Counted from the stretch's first letter, positions 5,620 to 13,686 are shown. The stretch: 14,905 nt of DNA from Pseudomonas fluorescens (GCA_003241595.1 QFOU01000028.1:1-14905); one strand, 5' to 3'. The notes: generated by a model not told the origin, from the letters alone. Translations and numbers: made by a program.

Positions 5620-5640
5620 AGCCCCCATTTGGGGGCTTTT
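5620..5640 (+). terminator. Terminator-like hairpin between chemoreceptor and ugd
   Basis: AGCCCCC (5620-5626) and GGGGGCT (5631-5637) form a perfect 7-bp stem with an ATTT loop. Four T follow on the plus strand; on the minus strand only AAATG follows. It most likely ends the minus-strand chemoreceptor transcript (stop codon at 5658), though the U tract is poor in that direction. Confidence 0.6.
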
Positions 5641-5657
5641 GTAAGATTTACGGGCCA

Positions 5658-6956
5658 TTAGTTGCCGTGTGAGGTTGTGAGAGCGTTCAGTTTTTGCATG
5701 TTATTGGAGATATCGGTGATAACGGCGGATTGTTCTTCGGTTGCTGCGGCAATGCTGTTTGTGTCTTGCGAGACCACACTCGCCAGCGATTGGATATGGG
5801 AAAGAGTTTCGGAAACATTTGTAGAAATGTTCTGAATTTCTTTAATTTTTTCTGATATCTCTGCGGTGGATCGGCCTGTTTGGGATGCGAGTTTTTTAAC
5901 TTCATCCGCCACTACGGAGAAGCCGCGGCCTGCATCGCCGGCACGCGCCGCTTCGATCGCTGCGTTAAGGGCCAGGAGGTTAATCTGGTTGGAAATGTCT
6001 TCGATGAGAGTAACGATGGTGCTCATGGAGTCGGCGGCGCCTACGAGCTTGTGCACGGATTGGCCGACAACTTCGGTCTTGTCGGACATTTCGCGAACAG
6101 ATTCCTTCGTGCCTGTCATGCTGCGGGAGATCTCGTGGATCGAGGTTGTCATTTCTCCCGTGGCTTTGCTGACGATGTGGACGGCGTTGCTGGTTTCCTT
6201 TGCGAGGTCGACTTGCTCGGTGATGTCGGTGGCGTATTTAACGACCTTGTAGGGTTTGCCCTCGGAGTTAAAATAGGGGTTGTAGGAGGCTTGCAGCCAA
6301 ATGTGCTTGCCGTATTTGCCGATGCGTTCGAACTTGCCCGCTTGGAATTCGCCTTGGGCGAGGGACTTCCAGAAAGCTTTGTATTCCGGGCTTGCTGCGT
6401 ATTCGGGGAGAACAAACATGCTGTGGTGTTTGCCGACGATTTCTTCCAGCCGGTAGCCGGTGCAATTGAGGAAGTTATGGTTGGCGTCTAAAATCGTACC
6501 ATCGAGATTGAAGTGGATAACGGCTTGGGTGCGGTTAAGGGCTTCGGACATCTTTTGCGTTTGAACCGTAATATCCGTCGCGATCTTGATGACTTTATAA
6601 GGTTTGCCGCTTTTATCGAAGATGGGGTTGTAGATCGCTTGGATCCAAACCTCGCGTCCGCCCTTGCCGACGCGGCGGAACTGGTTGGATTGGAACTCCC
6701 CCTTATTGAGAGAGGCCCAGAACTCGGAATATTCGGGGGATTTGGCGTAGGCCGGTTCGACGAACATACTGTGGTGTTTGCCCACGATCTCTTCGAGGCT
6801 GTAGCCTACAGCGGCGAGGAAATTTTCGTTCGCCCAGATGATCTTGCCGTCCATGCTGAAATGAATGACGGCCTGGCTTTTATCCACTGCGTCGAGAAGG
6901 GCTTTGTTGCAGATTGTGAAACCCAACATTGTGTTGGGAGTGGAGCGTTTGAACAT
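5658..6956 (-). CDS. Soluble PAS-PAS methyl-accepting chemotaxis protein
   Basis: The 432-residue receptor has no membrane segment. Two PAS domains (about 22-133 and 142-250) are tandem copies: VGKHHSMF occurs in both (58-65 and 174-181), as do the following SPEY..FW..L..GEFQ patterns. A coiled-coil MCP signalling domain (about 255-425) follows, with the conserved hairpin tip ISNQINLLALNAAIEAARAG at 321-340 and GRGFSVVADEVKKLA at 343-357, which contacts CheA and CheW. The layout matches BdlA of Pseudomonas aeruginosa and other cytoplasmic Aer-like receptors that sense redox or energy state through haem or FAD; the cofactor here is not evident. There is no C-terminal CheR-binding pentapeptide. 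No chemotaxis genes flank it, so this is an orphan receptor. Confidence 0.92.
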   Translation of the reverse strand: MFKRSTPNTMLGFTICNKALLDAVDKSQAVIHFSMDGKIIWANENFLAAVGYSLEEIVGKHHSMFVEPAYAKSPEYSEFWASLNKGEFQSNQFRRVGKGGREVWIQAIYNPIFDKSGKPYKVIKIATDITVQTQKMSEALNRTQAVIHFNLDGTILDANHNFLNCTGYRLEEIVGKHHSMFVLPEYAASPEYKAFWKSLAQGEFQAGKFERIGKYGKHIWLQASYNPYFNSEGKPYKVVKYATDITEQVDLAKETSNAVHIVSKATGEMTTSIHEISRSMTGTKESVREMSDKTEVVGQSVHKLVGAADSMSTIVTLIEDISNQINLLALNAAIEAARAGDAGRGFSVVADEVKKLASQTGRSTAEISEKIKEIQNISTNVSETLSHIQSLASVVSQDTNSIAAATEEQSAVITDISNNMQKLNALTTSHGN

Positions 6957-7210
6957 GGCACACCTGTTTTATTATTGCCCCCATATAGAGCTAAGTTATT
7001 TCGTTCGTAAAGTAGGGTGGAAGCTAAAAATATGTGTTTAGCTTACATGTGTGTGATTTATGTATTGTTTAAGTTTTTGTTATTTAATAAAAATTGTAGA
7101 TCCCGCGGACATACAACCTCAGGTTGGATGTAGGACGCATATATGACAGACTTAGCCGGTTAAGCTTATTAAATAATTGGCGATGTATGTGATTTAAAGT
7201 GAGAAAACTC
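6957..7210. other. AT-rich intergenic region upstream of the chemoreceptor
   Basis: These 254 bases separate tRNA-Trp from the chemoreceptor start and must hold the receptor promoter. An interrupted inverted repeat, ACATACAACC (7109-7118) with GGTTGGATGT (7122-7131), has one mismatch and a TCA centre and could be an operator or a weak hairpin. No gene or clear tRNA terminator is seen. Confidence 0.3.
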
Positions 7211-7285
7211 TGGCAGGGGAGACAGGATTTGAACCTGCAACCAATGGTTTTGGAGACCACTACTCTACCGTTGAGCCACTCCCCT
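7211..7285 (-). tRNA. trpT: tRNA-Trp (CCA anticodon)
   Basis: The minus strand reads AGGGGAGTGGCTCAACGG, then an anticodon arm GTGGT-CTCCAAA-ACCAT with anticodon CCA, then a T arm with GGTTCAAATCC, and the acceptor 3' strand CTCCCCT followed by GCCA. The 7-bp acceptor stem AGGGGAG/CTCCCCT is perfect, and the CCA end is encoded. In most proteobacteria this gene lies between tuf and secE; here three genes separate it from tuf and no secE follows. Confidence 0.96.
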
Positions 7286-7310
7286 ACCGGTGCGGTTTAT
7301 GGCATGGGTA

Positions 7311-7340
7311 GGGGGCGGATTCAAGCGAATTCTCGCCCCC
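7311..7340 (-). terminator. Strong hairpin between yqaA-like gene and tRNA-Trp
   Basis: GGGGGCG (7311-7317) pairs with CGCCCCC (7334-7340), and an inner GATTC/GAATT pairing extends the stem. On the minus strand it lies six bases past the YqaA-like stop codon but has no U tract, so it may slow transcription or mark the processing boundary before tRNA-Trp. Confidence 0.45.
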
Positions 7341-7346
7341 TTTATA

Positions 7347-7928
7347 TTAACCAATATAGAAGAATGCCACGAAGCCAAGCACGATCAGCACCAAGAAGGC
7401 GATTGTAAGGCGCTCGAGGTGTTTTTCGATAAAGATGCGGGCTTCTTCACCTTTCCAACGCAAGAGGCCTGCAATGATGAAGAAGCGTGCTCCGCGAGTG
7501 ATGGCCGAGAGGATGATGAAGGGGAGGATTGGGTAGGCTGCGAGGCCGGAGGCGATGGTGACCAGTTTGTAGGGAATGGGGGTGAGCCCCTTCAGCAGAA
7601 TGATCTCTGCGCCGTATTGGCCGTAGAGAAGGCGGAATTCTTCGGCCTTCGCTTCCATATGATAGAAGCTGATGATGGCTTTGCCGATGGTCTCGTAGAA
7701 TACCGAACCGATCGCGTAGCCGAGCAAGCCGCCCAAAACACTGGCGAGGGTACAGATACCTGCGAAATACCAAGCCTTTTTCGGGTTTGCCAGGACCATT
7801 GGTACCAGCATCACATCCGGTGGAACGGGGAAGAACGAGCTTTCGGTGAAACTTACGCCGAACATGGCCCATGTGGCGCGCTTGGTGTTGGCCATTTTAA
7901 TGGCCCAGTTGTACATACCGCGAATCAT
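7347..7928 (-). CDS. YqaA/DedA-type (VTT domain) inner-membrane protein
   Basis: The 193-residue protein has the features of the YqaA branch of the VTT/DedA superfamily (COG1238): ESSFFPVPPDVMLVPM at about 29-44, the glycine-rich helix GGLLGYAIG at about 66-74, and the re-entrant segment LTPIPYKLVTIASGLA at about 114-129, followed by RGARFF. Four or more membrane helices are evident, and the C-terminus ends in a hydrophobic helix. Relatives are linked to membrane homeostasis and lipid scrambling; the YqaA branch has no settled substrate. It starts six bases after the prolyl-tRNA deacylase stop codon, so the two genes are very likely co-transcribed. Confidence 0.9.
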   Translation of the reverse strand: MIRGMYNWAIKMANTKRATWAMFGVSFTESSFFPVPPDVMLVPMVLANPKKAWYFAGICTLASVLGGLLGYAIGSVFYETIGKAIISFYHMEAKAEEFRLLYGQYGAEIILLKGLTPIPYKLVTIASGLAAYPILPFIILSAITRGARFFIIAGLLRWKGEEARIFIEKHLERLTIAFLVLIVLGFVAFFYIG

Positions 7929-7934
7929 GAGCTT

Positions 7935-8438
7935 TTATGGGCGGGGGAAGAGGCTTAGGTCAAGGATTTCTGCCGTATGGCCCCAGCTTTGAGTGGCGCG
8001 TAAAAGGTCAGTAACCGTGAGTGCGGTTGTTTGTGTATTGATGAGAGGGTGGGGCAAAACCTCTGTGTGAGCCAAAATACCTTCATCCAGAATAAAGCGG
8101 AGTGCGCCGGGTTTTGCATTGATAAGAGCCAGAGGGCTTACGCTACCGGGTGTTACGCCGAGGTATTCCATCAGTGCGGTTTCATCTGCGAAGGAGAGGC
8201 GATCTTTGACTGCAAGATGTTTGCCGAGGGATTTGAGGTCGAGCGAGCGGTCTTCCAGTGCTGTAATCAGGAAGAAGTTTTTGGCTTTGTCCTTCACGAA
8301 CAGGTTTTTGATATGGGCGCCGGCGAGGTGGGAAAGAATCGAGCTTTCCTCCACCGTAAACACCGCTGCATGGTGGTGATTTGTGAAGGGAATATTAAGT
8401 TGCGTGAGTGCGCCGTGGAGAGTTTCTGGTGTGTGCAT
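7935..8438 (-). CDS. Prolyl-tRNA deacylase, YbaK/ProX family
   Basis: The 167-residue protein is a free-standing trans-editing domain of the YbaK/PrdX family that removes wrongly attached amino acids (Ala or Cys) from tRNA-Pro in the cytoplasm. Characteristic segments are KNLFVKDKAKNFFLITALED (about 44-63), LDLKSLGKHLAVKDRLSFAD (about 66-85), YLGVTPGSVSPLALIN (about 92-107) and the late HPLINTQTTALTV (about 129-141). The conserved Lys of KNLFVKD is the usual substrate contact. The pattern fits the ProXp-ala (PrdX) subgroup best. It lies between the DMT-like gene (14 bases upstream) and the YqaA-like gene (6 bases downstream) in one apparent operon. Confidence 0.88.
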   Translation of the reverse strand: MHTPETLHGALTQLNIPFTNHHHAAVFTVEESSILSHLAGAHIKNLFVKDKAKNFFLITALEDRSLDLKSLGKHLAVKDRLSFADETALMEYLGVTPGSVSPLALINAKPGALRFILDEGILAHTEVLPHPLINTQTTALTVTDLLRATQSWGHTAEILDLSLFPRP

Positions 8439-8452
8439 GGGATTGTTATTCT

Positions 8453-9328
8453 CTATTTAAAGATCAGAAGCAAGAAGCCAGCAGCGATAGCCGTCAGGGC
8501 TATGTAACTGCGGCGGGTGCGGGGGAGCTCGCGCGTGTAGAGATCGTGGATGGCGAATAAGGCGGCGCCCGACATTGTAACCAGGATGACCACGGCGAGG
8601 GGAAGGGCGGCGTAGGCAAAGCCTTCTATCATTACTCCTGTAAATGCGACGGCGAGTAAGGGCAGGGCGGGTAACAGCTTAAACGGTGTGTTGCGGACAG
8701 AGGGTGTCAACCAGAGGAGTGTGTAGAGGAATGTCGACATGCTTTGTGCGAGAATGGTGTGCGAGAGGATAGCTGTTTGGTGCATTTGGCCTTGTTTATA
8801 GGCGGTAATCTGGAGAGTGAGGATGGTGCACCACGCAATAAGGGCGAGCGCCTGTTTTTTATTAGGTAGTTTATGGCGTGCGTGTCCCAGAAGGAGACTT
8901 CCGCATAACAGGCATATGAGAGCGCTGATCGTAATAATGGGGAATGCCGTGTGGAAGATGAAGATATCGGCAGCTGAAGCCATAAGGGTAAGGAGGGCTT
9001 TTTTGTAGCCTGCGACCTCGGTAAGGCTAAGAGATTGTAATAGCCAGACAAGAATGGTGGTGGTGCTGACAGTGCATATGGCCCAAATGGCAGGCCATAT
9101 AAGCGCGGAGCTGCTGAGATTGAAGGTGAGAGTATGGGTGGCTTGGGTTCCGATGAATAGGACGCACCAGACGGGGAACAGTAACGCGAGCCAGCTCGGG
9201 AGGATAAAGGGGCTTTGCGTGGCTGTGGTATTGCGTTTGAGAAGGATGCCCAAGAGGGTAAAGCAGAATCCGGAGAGGATGGCGGCGAAGAGGGGGAAGG
9301 AGCTAACCATTTGGGAAGTATCTGGCAT
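8453..9328 (-). CDS. DMT/EamA-like multi-span membrane protein
   Basis: The 291-residue protein has about ten hydrophobic segments with short loops, as in the drug/metabolite transporter (EamA) superfamily. No clear EamA signature is preserved, so substrate and even family are tentative. The ATG at 9328 is only 14 bases past the tuf terminator stem. That leaves no room for a separate promoter, so expression probably depends on readthrough from tuf or on a promoter inside tuf. It leads an apparent operon with the deacylase and YqaA-like genes. No convincing ribosome binding site precedes the start. Confidence 0.72.
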   Translation of the reverse strand: MPDTSQMVSSFPLFAAILSGFCFTLLGILLKRNTTATQSPFILPSWLALLFPVWCVLFIGTQATHTLTFNLSSSALIWPAIWAICTVSTTTILVWLLQSLSLTEVAGYKKALLTLMASAADIFIFHTAFPIITISALICLLCGSLLLGHARHKLPNKKQALALIAWCTILTLQITAYKQGQMHQTAILSHTILAQSMSTFLYTLLWLTPSVRNTPFKLLPALPLLAVAFTGVMIEGFAYAALPLAVVILVTMSGAALFAIHDLYTRELPRTRRSYIALTAIAAGFLLLIFK

Positions 9329-9341
9329 ATAGAGATAAAAG

Positions 9342-9365
9342 AAAAGGCTCCCGAGGGAGCCTTTT
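9342..9365 (-). terminator. Terminator of tuf
   Basis: AAAAGGCTCC (9342-9351) pairs with GGAGCCTTTT (9356-9365) around a 4-base loop. On the minus strand the stem runs into TTTTCTTTTAT, 17 bases past the tuf stop codon. Confidence 0.88.
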
Positions 9366-9382
9366 CCGGTCGTATCGTTAAA

Positions 9383-10555
<1,173 letters not shown>

Positions 10556-10628
10556 TGCTATATGCCTTTTCTGGTTTACAGGTTTTCATGTTTGCCACGC
10601 ATGATGAGCCTCTCGCTGCGGCAGGGGC

Positions 10629-10656
10629 TTTTTATCACAAATTCCCCGCAATGCAA
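10629..10656 (-). promoter_or_regulatory. Possible tuf promoter
   Basis: On the minus strand TTGCAT (10651-10656), 16 bases, then TAAAAA (10629-10634) gives a reasonable sigma70-like match about 75 bases upstream of the tuf start codon. The match is moderate and untested. Confidence 0.4.
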
Positions 10657-10811
10657 GGGGTAATGGGCTTATTTCGGCGCGGGCCAAAACGGGGCCCCCG
10701 GCACTTTTCGGCGCGGCTTATGTAGAGGACCTACACTGCGCCACGTCAAAAATCATCCGGATGACCATTTGAGCCTCGCGCGCGGGGGCAACGCTGCTGC
10801 GCCACGGACTG
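10657..10811. other. Intergenic region upstream of tuf with a 12-bp palindrome
   Basis: This stretch between the tuf promoter and the aldehyde dehydrogenase terminator holds no gene. TCATCCGGATGA at 10753-10764 is a perfect 12-bp palindrome, and TGTAG/CTACA (about 10719-10733) is a looser repeat. Either could bind a regulator of tuf; neither matches a motif I know. Confidence 0.3.
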
Positions 10812-10837
10812 ATAAAGGCGCCTTGCGGCGCCTTTAT
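10812..10837 (-). terminator. Terminator of aldehyde dehydrogenase gene
   Basis: ATAAAGGCGCC (10812-10822) pairs perfectly with GGCGCCTTTAT (10827-10837) around TTGC. The symmetric stem, with A/T flanks, lies 14 bases past the stop codon at 10852 and could act on either strand. Confidence 0.8.
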
Positions 10838-10851
10838 TATACTTTTTGGGA

Positions 10852-12276
10852 TTAGGGGCGGGTGATGGTTTTGATCTCGAGATATTCCTCGAAGCCGTAG
10901 TGGCCTTTTTCGCGCCCGTTGCCGGATTGTTTGTAGCCGCCGAAGGGGAGGGTGAGTTCTGGCTTGGCGCCGTTGATGTTGACCGTGCCGGTGCGCATGC
11001 GGCGGGCGATGGCCTCGGCATGGTGCAGGCTGCCCCAGACGTAGCCGGAGAGGCCGTATTTGCTGTTGTTGGCGATGGCCACTGCTTCGTCGTCGCCTTC
11101 GTAGGGGATGATGACCAGAACGGGGCCGAAGATTTCTTCCTGTGCTATCGTGCTGTCCGGTTTGACATCGGAGAAGATGGTCGGTTTGACGTAGTAGCCG
11201 GTTTGCAGGCCATCCGGCTTACCGGCACCGCCCATGACGAGGGTGGCGCCTTCTTCGATACCTTTAGTGATGAGTTTTTGAATGCGATCCCATTGGATTT
11301 GCGAGACCACGGGGCCGAGATCGGTGGTCTCGGCAGTGGGGTCGCCCATTTTCAGGTTGTTGGCGGCTTCTTCCGCGATGCGATTCGCGCCCTTGATGCG
11401 CGAGGCCGGGACCAGCAGGCGGGTGGCCGCGCTGCAGGATTGGCCGCAGTTGACGAAGCATTGGCTGATGGCGGTGGTGACGGCTTTTTCGAATTCGGCG
11501 TCATCCAGCACGATGTTGGCGGATTTGCCGCCGAGTTCTTGTGTGACGCGTTTGATGGTAGGCGCGGCGGATTGGGCGACGGCGATACCGGCGCGAGTCG
11601 AGCCGGTGATGGAGACCATATCTACCAACGGGTGCGAGCTGAGGGTGGCGCCGACCGTTTCGCCATGGCCATTCACCAAGTTGAAGACGCCTGCGGGGAG
11701 GCCGGCTTCATCCATGATCTCGGCGATGATGAGGGCGGTGAGGGGGCTGAACTCGGAGGGTTTCAGCACCATGGTGCAGCCGGTGGCGATGGCGGGTGCG
11801 ATTTTGAGTACCACCTGGTTAGCGGGCCAGTTCCAAGGTGTGATGAGGCCGCAGACGCCGATGGGCTCCTTACGGACGATACCGTTGCCGAGGGGTGTTT
11901 CGAATTCGTATTTGGCGAGTACATCGCGGGCGACCTCGAAATGGCTGAGGCCGACCTGCGTTTGCGATTGGCGCGAGAAGCTGATGGGAGAGCCCATTTC
12001 TTGCGTGATGGCCTGGGCGATCTCTTCGAAGCGGCGTTTGTAGATGGCGATAATCTTATCGAGGTAGGCGAGGCGCTTTTCGCGCGAGGTTTGGCTAAAG
12101 GCCGGGAATGCGGCGGCGGCGGCCTTGATGGCGGCTTCGGCATCGGCGACTCCGCCCATGGCGAGTTGGCCGATGGGTTGCTCGGTGGCCGGATTGATGA
12201 GTGTGTGCGGTGTTTGGGGATCTACGGGAGTGACCCACTGGCCGTTGATATAGAATTTATCGAGCTGGAGAGGCAT
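10852..12276 (-). CDS. NAD(P)+-dependent aldehyde dehydrogenase
   Basis: The 474-residue enzyme belongs to the classical ALDH superfamily and oxidises an aldehyde to its acid in the cytoplasm. Visible residues are Asn149 in PWNWP, Lys172 in LKPSE, the NAD site GSTRAG at 225-230, the general base Glu247 in QELGGKSAN, the catalytic Cys281 in NCGQSC, and EEIFGPV in the C-terminal half. Length and order are standard. The substrate cannot be read from sequence. A ribosome binding site (GAAGGGA) precedes the ATG at 12276. tRNA-Gly lies 58 bases upstream on the same strand with no terminator between, so the two may share a transcript. Confidence 0.95.
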   Translation of the reverse strand: MPLQLDKFYINGQWVTPVDPQTPHTLINPATEQPIGQLAMGGVADAEAAIKAAAAAFPAFSQTSREKRLAYLDKIIAIYKRRFEEIAQAITQEMGSPISFSRQSQTQVGLSHFEVARDVLAKYEFETPLGNGIVRKEPIGVCGLITPWNWPANQVVLKIAPAIATGCTMVLKPSEFSPLTALIIAEIMDEAGLPAGVFNLVNGHGETVGATLSSHPLVDMVSITGSTRAGIAVAQSAAPTIKRVTQELGGKSANIVLDDAEFEKAVTTAISQCFVNCGQSCSAATRLLVPASRIKGANRIAEEAANNLKMGDPTAETTDLGPVVSQIQWDRIQKLITKGIEEGATLVMGGAGKPDGLQTGYYVKPTIFSDVKPDSTIAQEEIFGPVLVIIPYEGDDEAVAIANNSKYGLSGYVWGSLHHAEAIARRMRTGTVNINGAKPELTLPFGGYKQSGNGREKGHYGFEEYLEIKTITRP

Positions 12277-12334
12277 GTGCAGTCCCTTCTTTTGTTAATG
12301 CAAAATTCGGCAGGCTAGGGGAGTGCAGAAAGAA

Positions 12335-12408
12335 TGGAGCGGGTAGACGGGATCGAACCGACATGGCCAGCTTGGAAGGCTGGAACTTTACCATTAAGCT
12401 ATACCCGC
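12335..12408 (-). tRNA. glyT: tRNA-Gly (UCC anticodon)
   Basis: The minus strand reads GCGGGTATAGCTTAATGG, then the anticodon arm CCAGC-CTTCCAA-GCTGG with anticodon TCC, a T arm with GGTTCGATCC, and the acceptor 3' strand TACCCGC followed by TCCA. The 7-bp acceptor stem is perfect and CCA is encoded. In E. coli this species sits just upstream of tufB; here an aldehyde dehydrogenase gene lies between it and tuf. Confidence 0.96.
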
Positions 12409-12484
12409 TTTTTCTGGTGCGGCGTTGTTGTAACAAAGCTAGCGGCAGTTGGCCAGAGCCAAATTTAAGCGGCTGCGTAAGAAA

Positions 12485-12505
12485 TAACCCGCCTGAGGCG
12501 GGTTA
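12485..12505 (-). terminator. Terminator of the Lys/Ala/Pro-rich gene
   Basis: TAACCCGCC (12485-12493) pairs with GGCGGGTTA (12497-12505) around TGA. On the minus strand TTTCTT follows, 17 bases past the stop codon at 12522. Confidence 0.85.
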
Positions 12506-12521
12506 GTTGGTTTTAGCAGGG

Positions 12522-12902
12522 TTAATCGAGAATGAGCAGGAGGCCTAGAACGACCGCGATAATGCTGACGAGGCTTACGGCCGGATTGGCTTGGGCGTAA
12601 GCGAGAGCGTCTTCCAGCCACTTGGGTGCGGGGGCGTTTGTACGCGGGGAAGACGGTACTGCGTGCAGTTGGGCAGTGGGACGGGCTTCGGCCGTGGCGG
12701 GTTTAGCTGCTGGTTTGGCTGCGGGTTTTGCCACAGGCTTAGCGACCGGTTTGGTTGCCACTTTAACGGGAGCTTTGGCTGGCGCCGCTTTGGCTACTGG
12801 TTTAGCAGGGGTTTTGGCAGCGGGTTTGGCAACTGCTTTTGGTGCAGGTTTAGCTACAGCCTTTTTAGGAGCCGCTTTAGTAGTAGGTTTTTTGGGGGCC
12901 AT
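12522..12902 (-). CDS. Histone H1-like Lys/Ala/Pro protein with a C-terminal membrane anchor
   Basis: The 126-residue protein has two parts. Residues 1-70 are almost only Lys, Ala, Pro and Val in KPxAK-type repeats (for example AKPVAKPAAKPAAKP at 54-68), as in bacterial histone H1-like or AlgP-like tails that bind nucleic acid. After a linker, residues 95-106 (WLEDALAYAQAN) lead into one hydrophobic helix, 107-125, ending at Asp126. The C-terminal anchor resembles the ENP-plus-helix end of the YqjD/ElaB family, which tethers ribosomes to the inner membrane, but the basic part is different. A nucleic acid or ribosome tether is an inference. The gene has its own promoter-like sequence and terminator. 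Confidence 0.8.
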   Translation of the reverse strand: MAPKKPTTKAAPKKAVAKPAPKAVAKPAAKTPAKPVAKAAPAKAPVKVATKPVAKPVAKPAAKPAAKPATAEARPTAQLHAVPSSPRTNAPAPKWLEDALAYAQANPAVSLVSIIAVVLGLLLILD

Positions 12903-12947
12903 GGGGGAGCCTTTCTCTTGTTGTTGTATGAGCTCTTATTACTTGGA

Positions 12948-12976
12948 ATATTAGGTGAATTGACAGGGCAGTGCAA
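12948..12976 (-). promoter_or_regulatory. Possible promoter of the Lys/Ala/Pro-rich gene
   Basis: On the minus strand TTGCAC (12971-12976), 17 bases, then TAATAT (12948-12953) forms a plausible promoter about 45 bases upstream of the start codon. Hexamer matches are partial. Confidence 0.4.
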
Positions 12977-13005
12977 GTTTGTTTGCGGATTTGCTGTTTA
13001 CTTGC

Positions 13006-13034
13006 TTGACAGGCGTGTTGGAGAGGGCTAGAGA
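13006..13034 (+). promoter_or_regulatory. Promoter of tRNA-fMet
   Basis: TTGACA (13006-13011) is a perfect -35. After 17 bases TAGAGA (13029-13034) is a partial -10. Initiation would fall a few bases before the tRNA 5' end at 13046. Confidence 0.62.
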
Positions 13035-13045
13035 AGCGGCTGTGT

Positions 13046-13122
<77 letters not shown>

Positions 13123-13131
13123 AAGAATTCA

Positions 13132-13166
13132 AGGGACTAGTTTTTAACTAGTCCCTGTTTTTTTTG
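13132..13166 (+). terminator. Terminator of tRNA-fMet
   Basis: AGGGACTAGTT (13132-13142) and AACTAGTCCCT (13146-13156) form a perfect 11-bp stem with a TTT loop, followed by G and a run of T. Confidence 0.93.
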
Positions 13167-13171
13167 TTCGT

Positions 13172-13190
13172 AGGGACAATTTGGGGACAG
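13172..13190 (+). repeat. Tandem GGGACA repeats beside tRNA-fMet
   Basis: GGGACA occurs at 13173-13178 and 13184-13189, an 11-base period, just after the tRNA-fMet terminator, whose stem also contains AGGGAC. Similar short GGGGACA repeats are common near tRNA-borne attachment sites, where tyrosine integrases bind. No integrase or duplicated tRNA end is in the window. Confidence 0.3.
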
Positions 13191-13283
13191 TTTCTAAAAA
13201 GTGCTTAATGCTAAGGCTGATGTGCGATTGAGTAAGGCTACCAATAAATGCCGCCATTTGCTTCTTCTTGAGCGCTAGCTAAA

Positions 13284-13405
13284 ATTTGTAAGTATGCGTG
13301 CAGGCAATTGGGGTGTCCATGTCGTATGTACTTGCTAGGCTTTCTGCGGTTTGTGGAGAGTTGTTTTAGGCTTAATCTGAACAAAATATTTGTAAGTATG
13401 CGTGC
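13284..13405 (+). repeat. 18-bp direct repeat pair in a geneless stretch
   Basis: ATTTGTAAGTATGCGTGC occurs at 13284-13301 and exactly again at 13388-13405, 104 bases apart, each preceded by AAAAT-like sequence. The 13191-13517 stretch around it is AT-rich and has no ribosome binding site or convincing frame. The repeats could be regulator sites or a recombination trace. Confidence 0.7.
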
Positions 13406-13517
13406 TTTCCAAATGTTCAGTATTTATTGGCTACTAAGCGTTTGGAGCTTATTAAAGTTGATGTTGAGTGTGGAATGTCATAGCTTTCATCTGCGCTTGT
13501 GAAGCAGGCGTGAGGCG

Positions 13518-13686
13518 TTAGAACCTCTCTTAAGCGGCAGTTGCAGTCTGCCGTGACCAAACCTGCTGCCTTCCGACCTATGGTTGGGGAGGCAGCGGAA
13601 TGTAATATCGCGTGAGCGTGAATACGCTGCGCCGTTCTTAAGACGGTTCTAAACTCCCCAGCCACCAGTTTCTTGTGTGGCTTTTT
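13518..13686 (+). ncRNA. Multi-branched structured RNA, unknown family
   Basis: A closing helix joins TTAGAACC (13518-13525) to GGTTCTAA (13645-13652) and, after a small internal loop, TCTTAAG (13528-13534) to CTTAAGA (13637-13643). Inside are three hairpins: CGGCAG/CTGCCG (13535-13553); a 12-bp arm at 13563-13574 with 13587-13598 that continues into an ACC/GGT tip; and AGCGT/ACGCT (13615-13628). An intrinsic terminator follows at 13660-13686, and the ribosome binding site of the next gene begins nine bases later. It may be a free small RNA or a leader that controls readthrough into the two-gene cassette. I recognise no Rfam family. No convincing promoter is seen. Confidence 0.65.
13660..13686 (+). 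terminator. Terminator between structured RNA and gene cassette
   Basis: AGCCAC (13660-13665) pairs with GTGGCT (13677-13682) and five T follow. It lies directly upstream of the ribosome binding site (GAGAGG, 13695-13700) of the 112-residue ORF, the position of an attenuator. Confidence 0.75.

Noticed and set aside
10607..10634. Plus-strand terminator-like hairpin in the tuf leader
   Set aside because: AGCCTCT/AGGGGCT followed by T looks like a terminator, but no plus-strand gene ends there; it overlaps the likely tuf promoter, so it was not called.
10846..12318. 490-codon plus-strand frame opposite the aldehyde dehydrogenase gene
   Set aside because: It is an antisense shadow; the minus-strand frame has all catalytic residues and a ribosome binding site.
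13555..13600. SRP (4.5S) RNA on the minus strand, from a GGTCGGAAGGCAGCA stretch
   Set aside because: It resembles the SRP apical loop, but one base is missing, the symmetric loop is imperfect, and the terminator favours the plus strand.
13586..13612. Match of the structured RNA at 13518 to 16S near E. coli 343-360 (GGGAGGCAGC)
   Set aside because: Only ten bases match exactly. They form one arm of a long hairpin not present in 16S, and the flanks do not align. A chance match is likely; a similar GGGAGGCAGTAG also occurs at 1636 without structure.
13517..13653. Integron attC site
   Set aside because: The paired ends TTAGAACC/GGTTCTAA do not fit the RYYYAAC/GTTRRRY core sites, and no integrase or cassette array is present.
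13417..13665. 82-codon minus-strand frame across the structured RNA
   Set aside because: It runs through a strongly paired RNA, has no ribosome binding site and shows no protein-like pattern.
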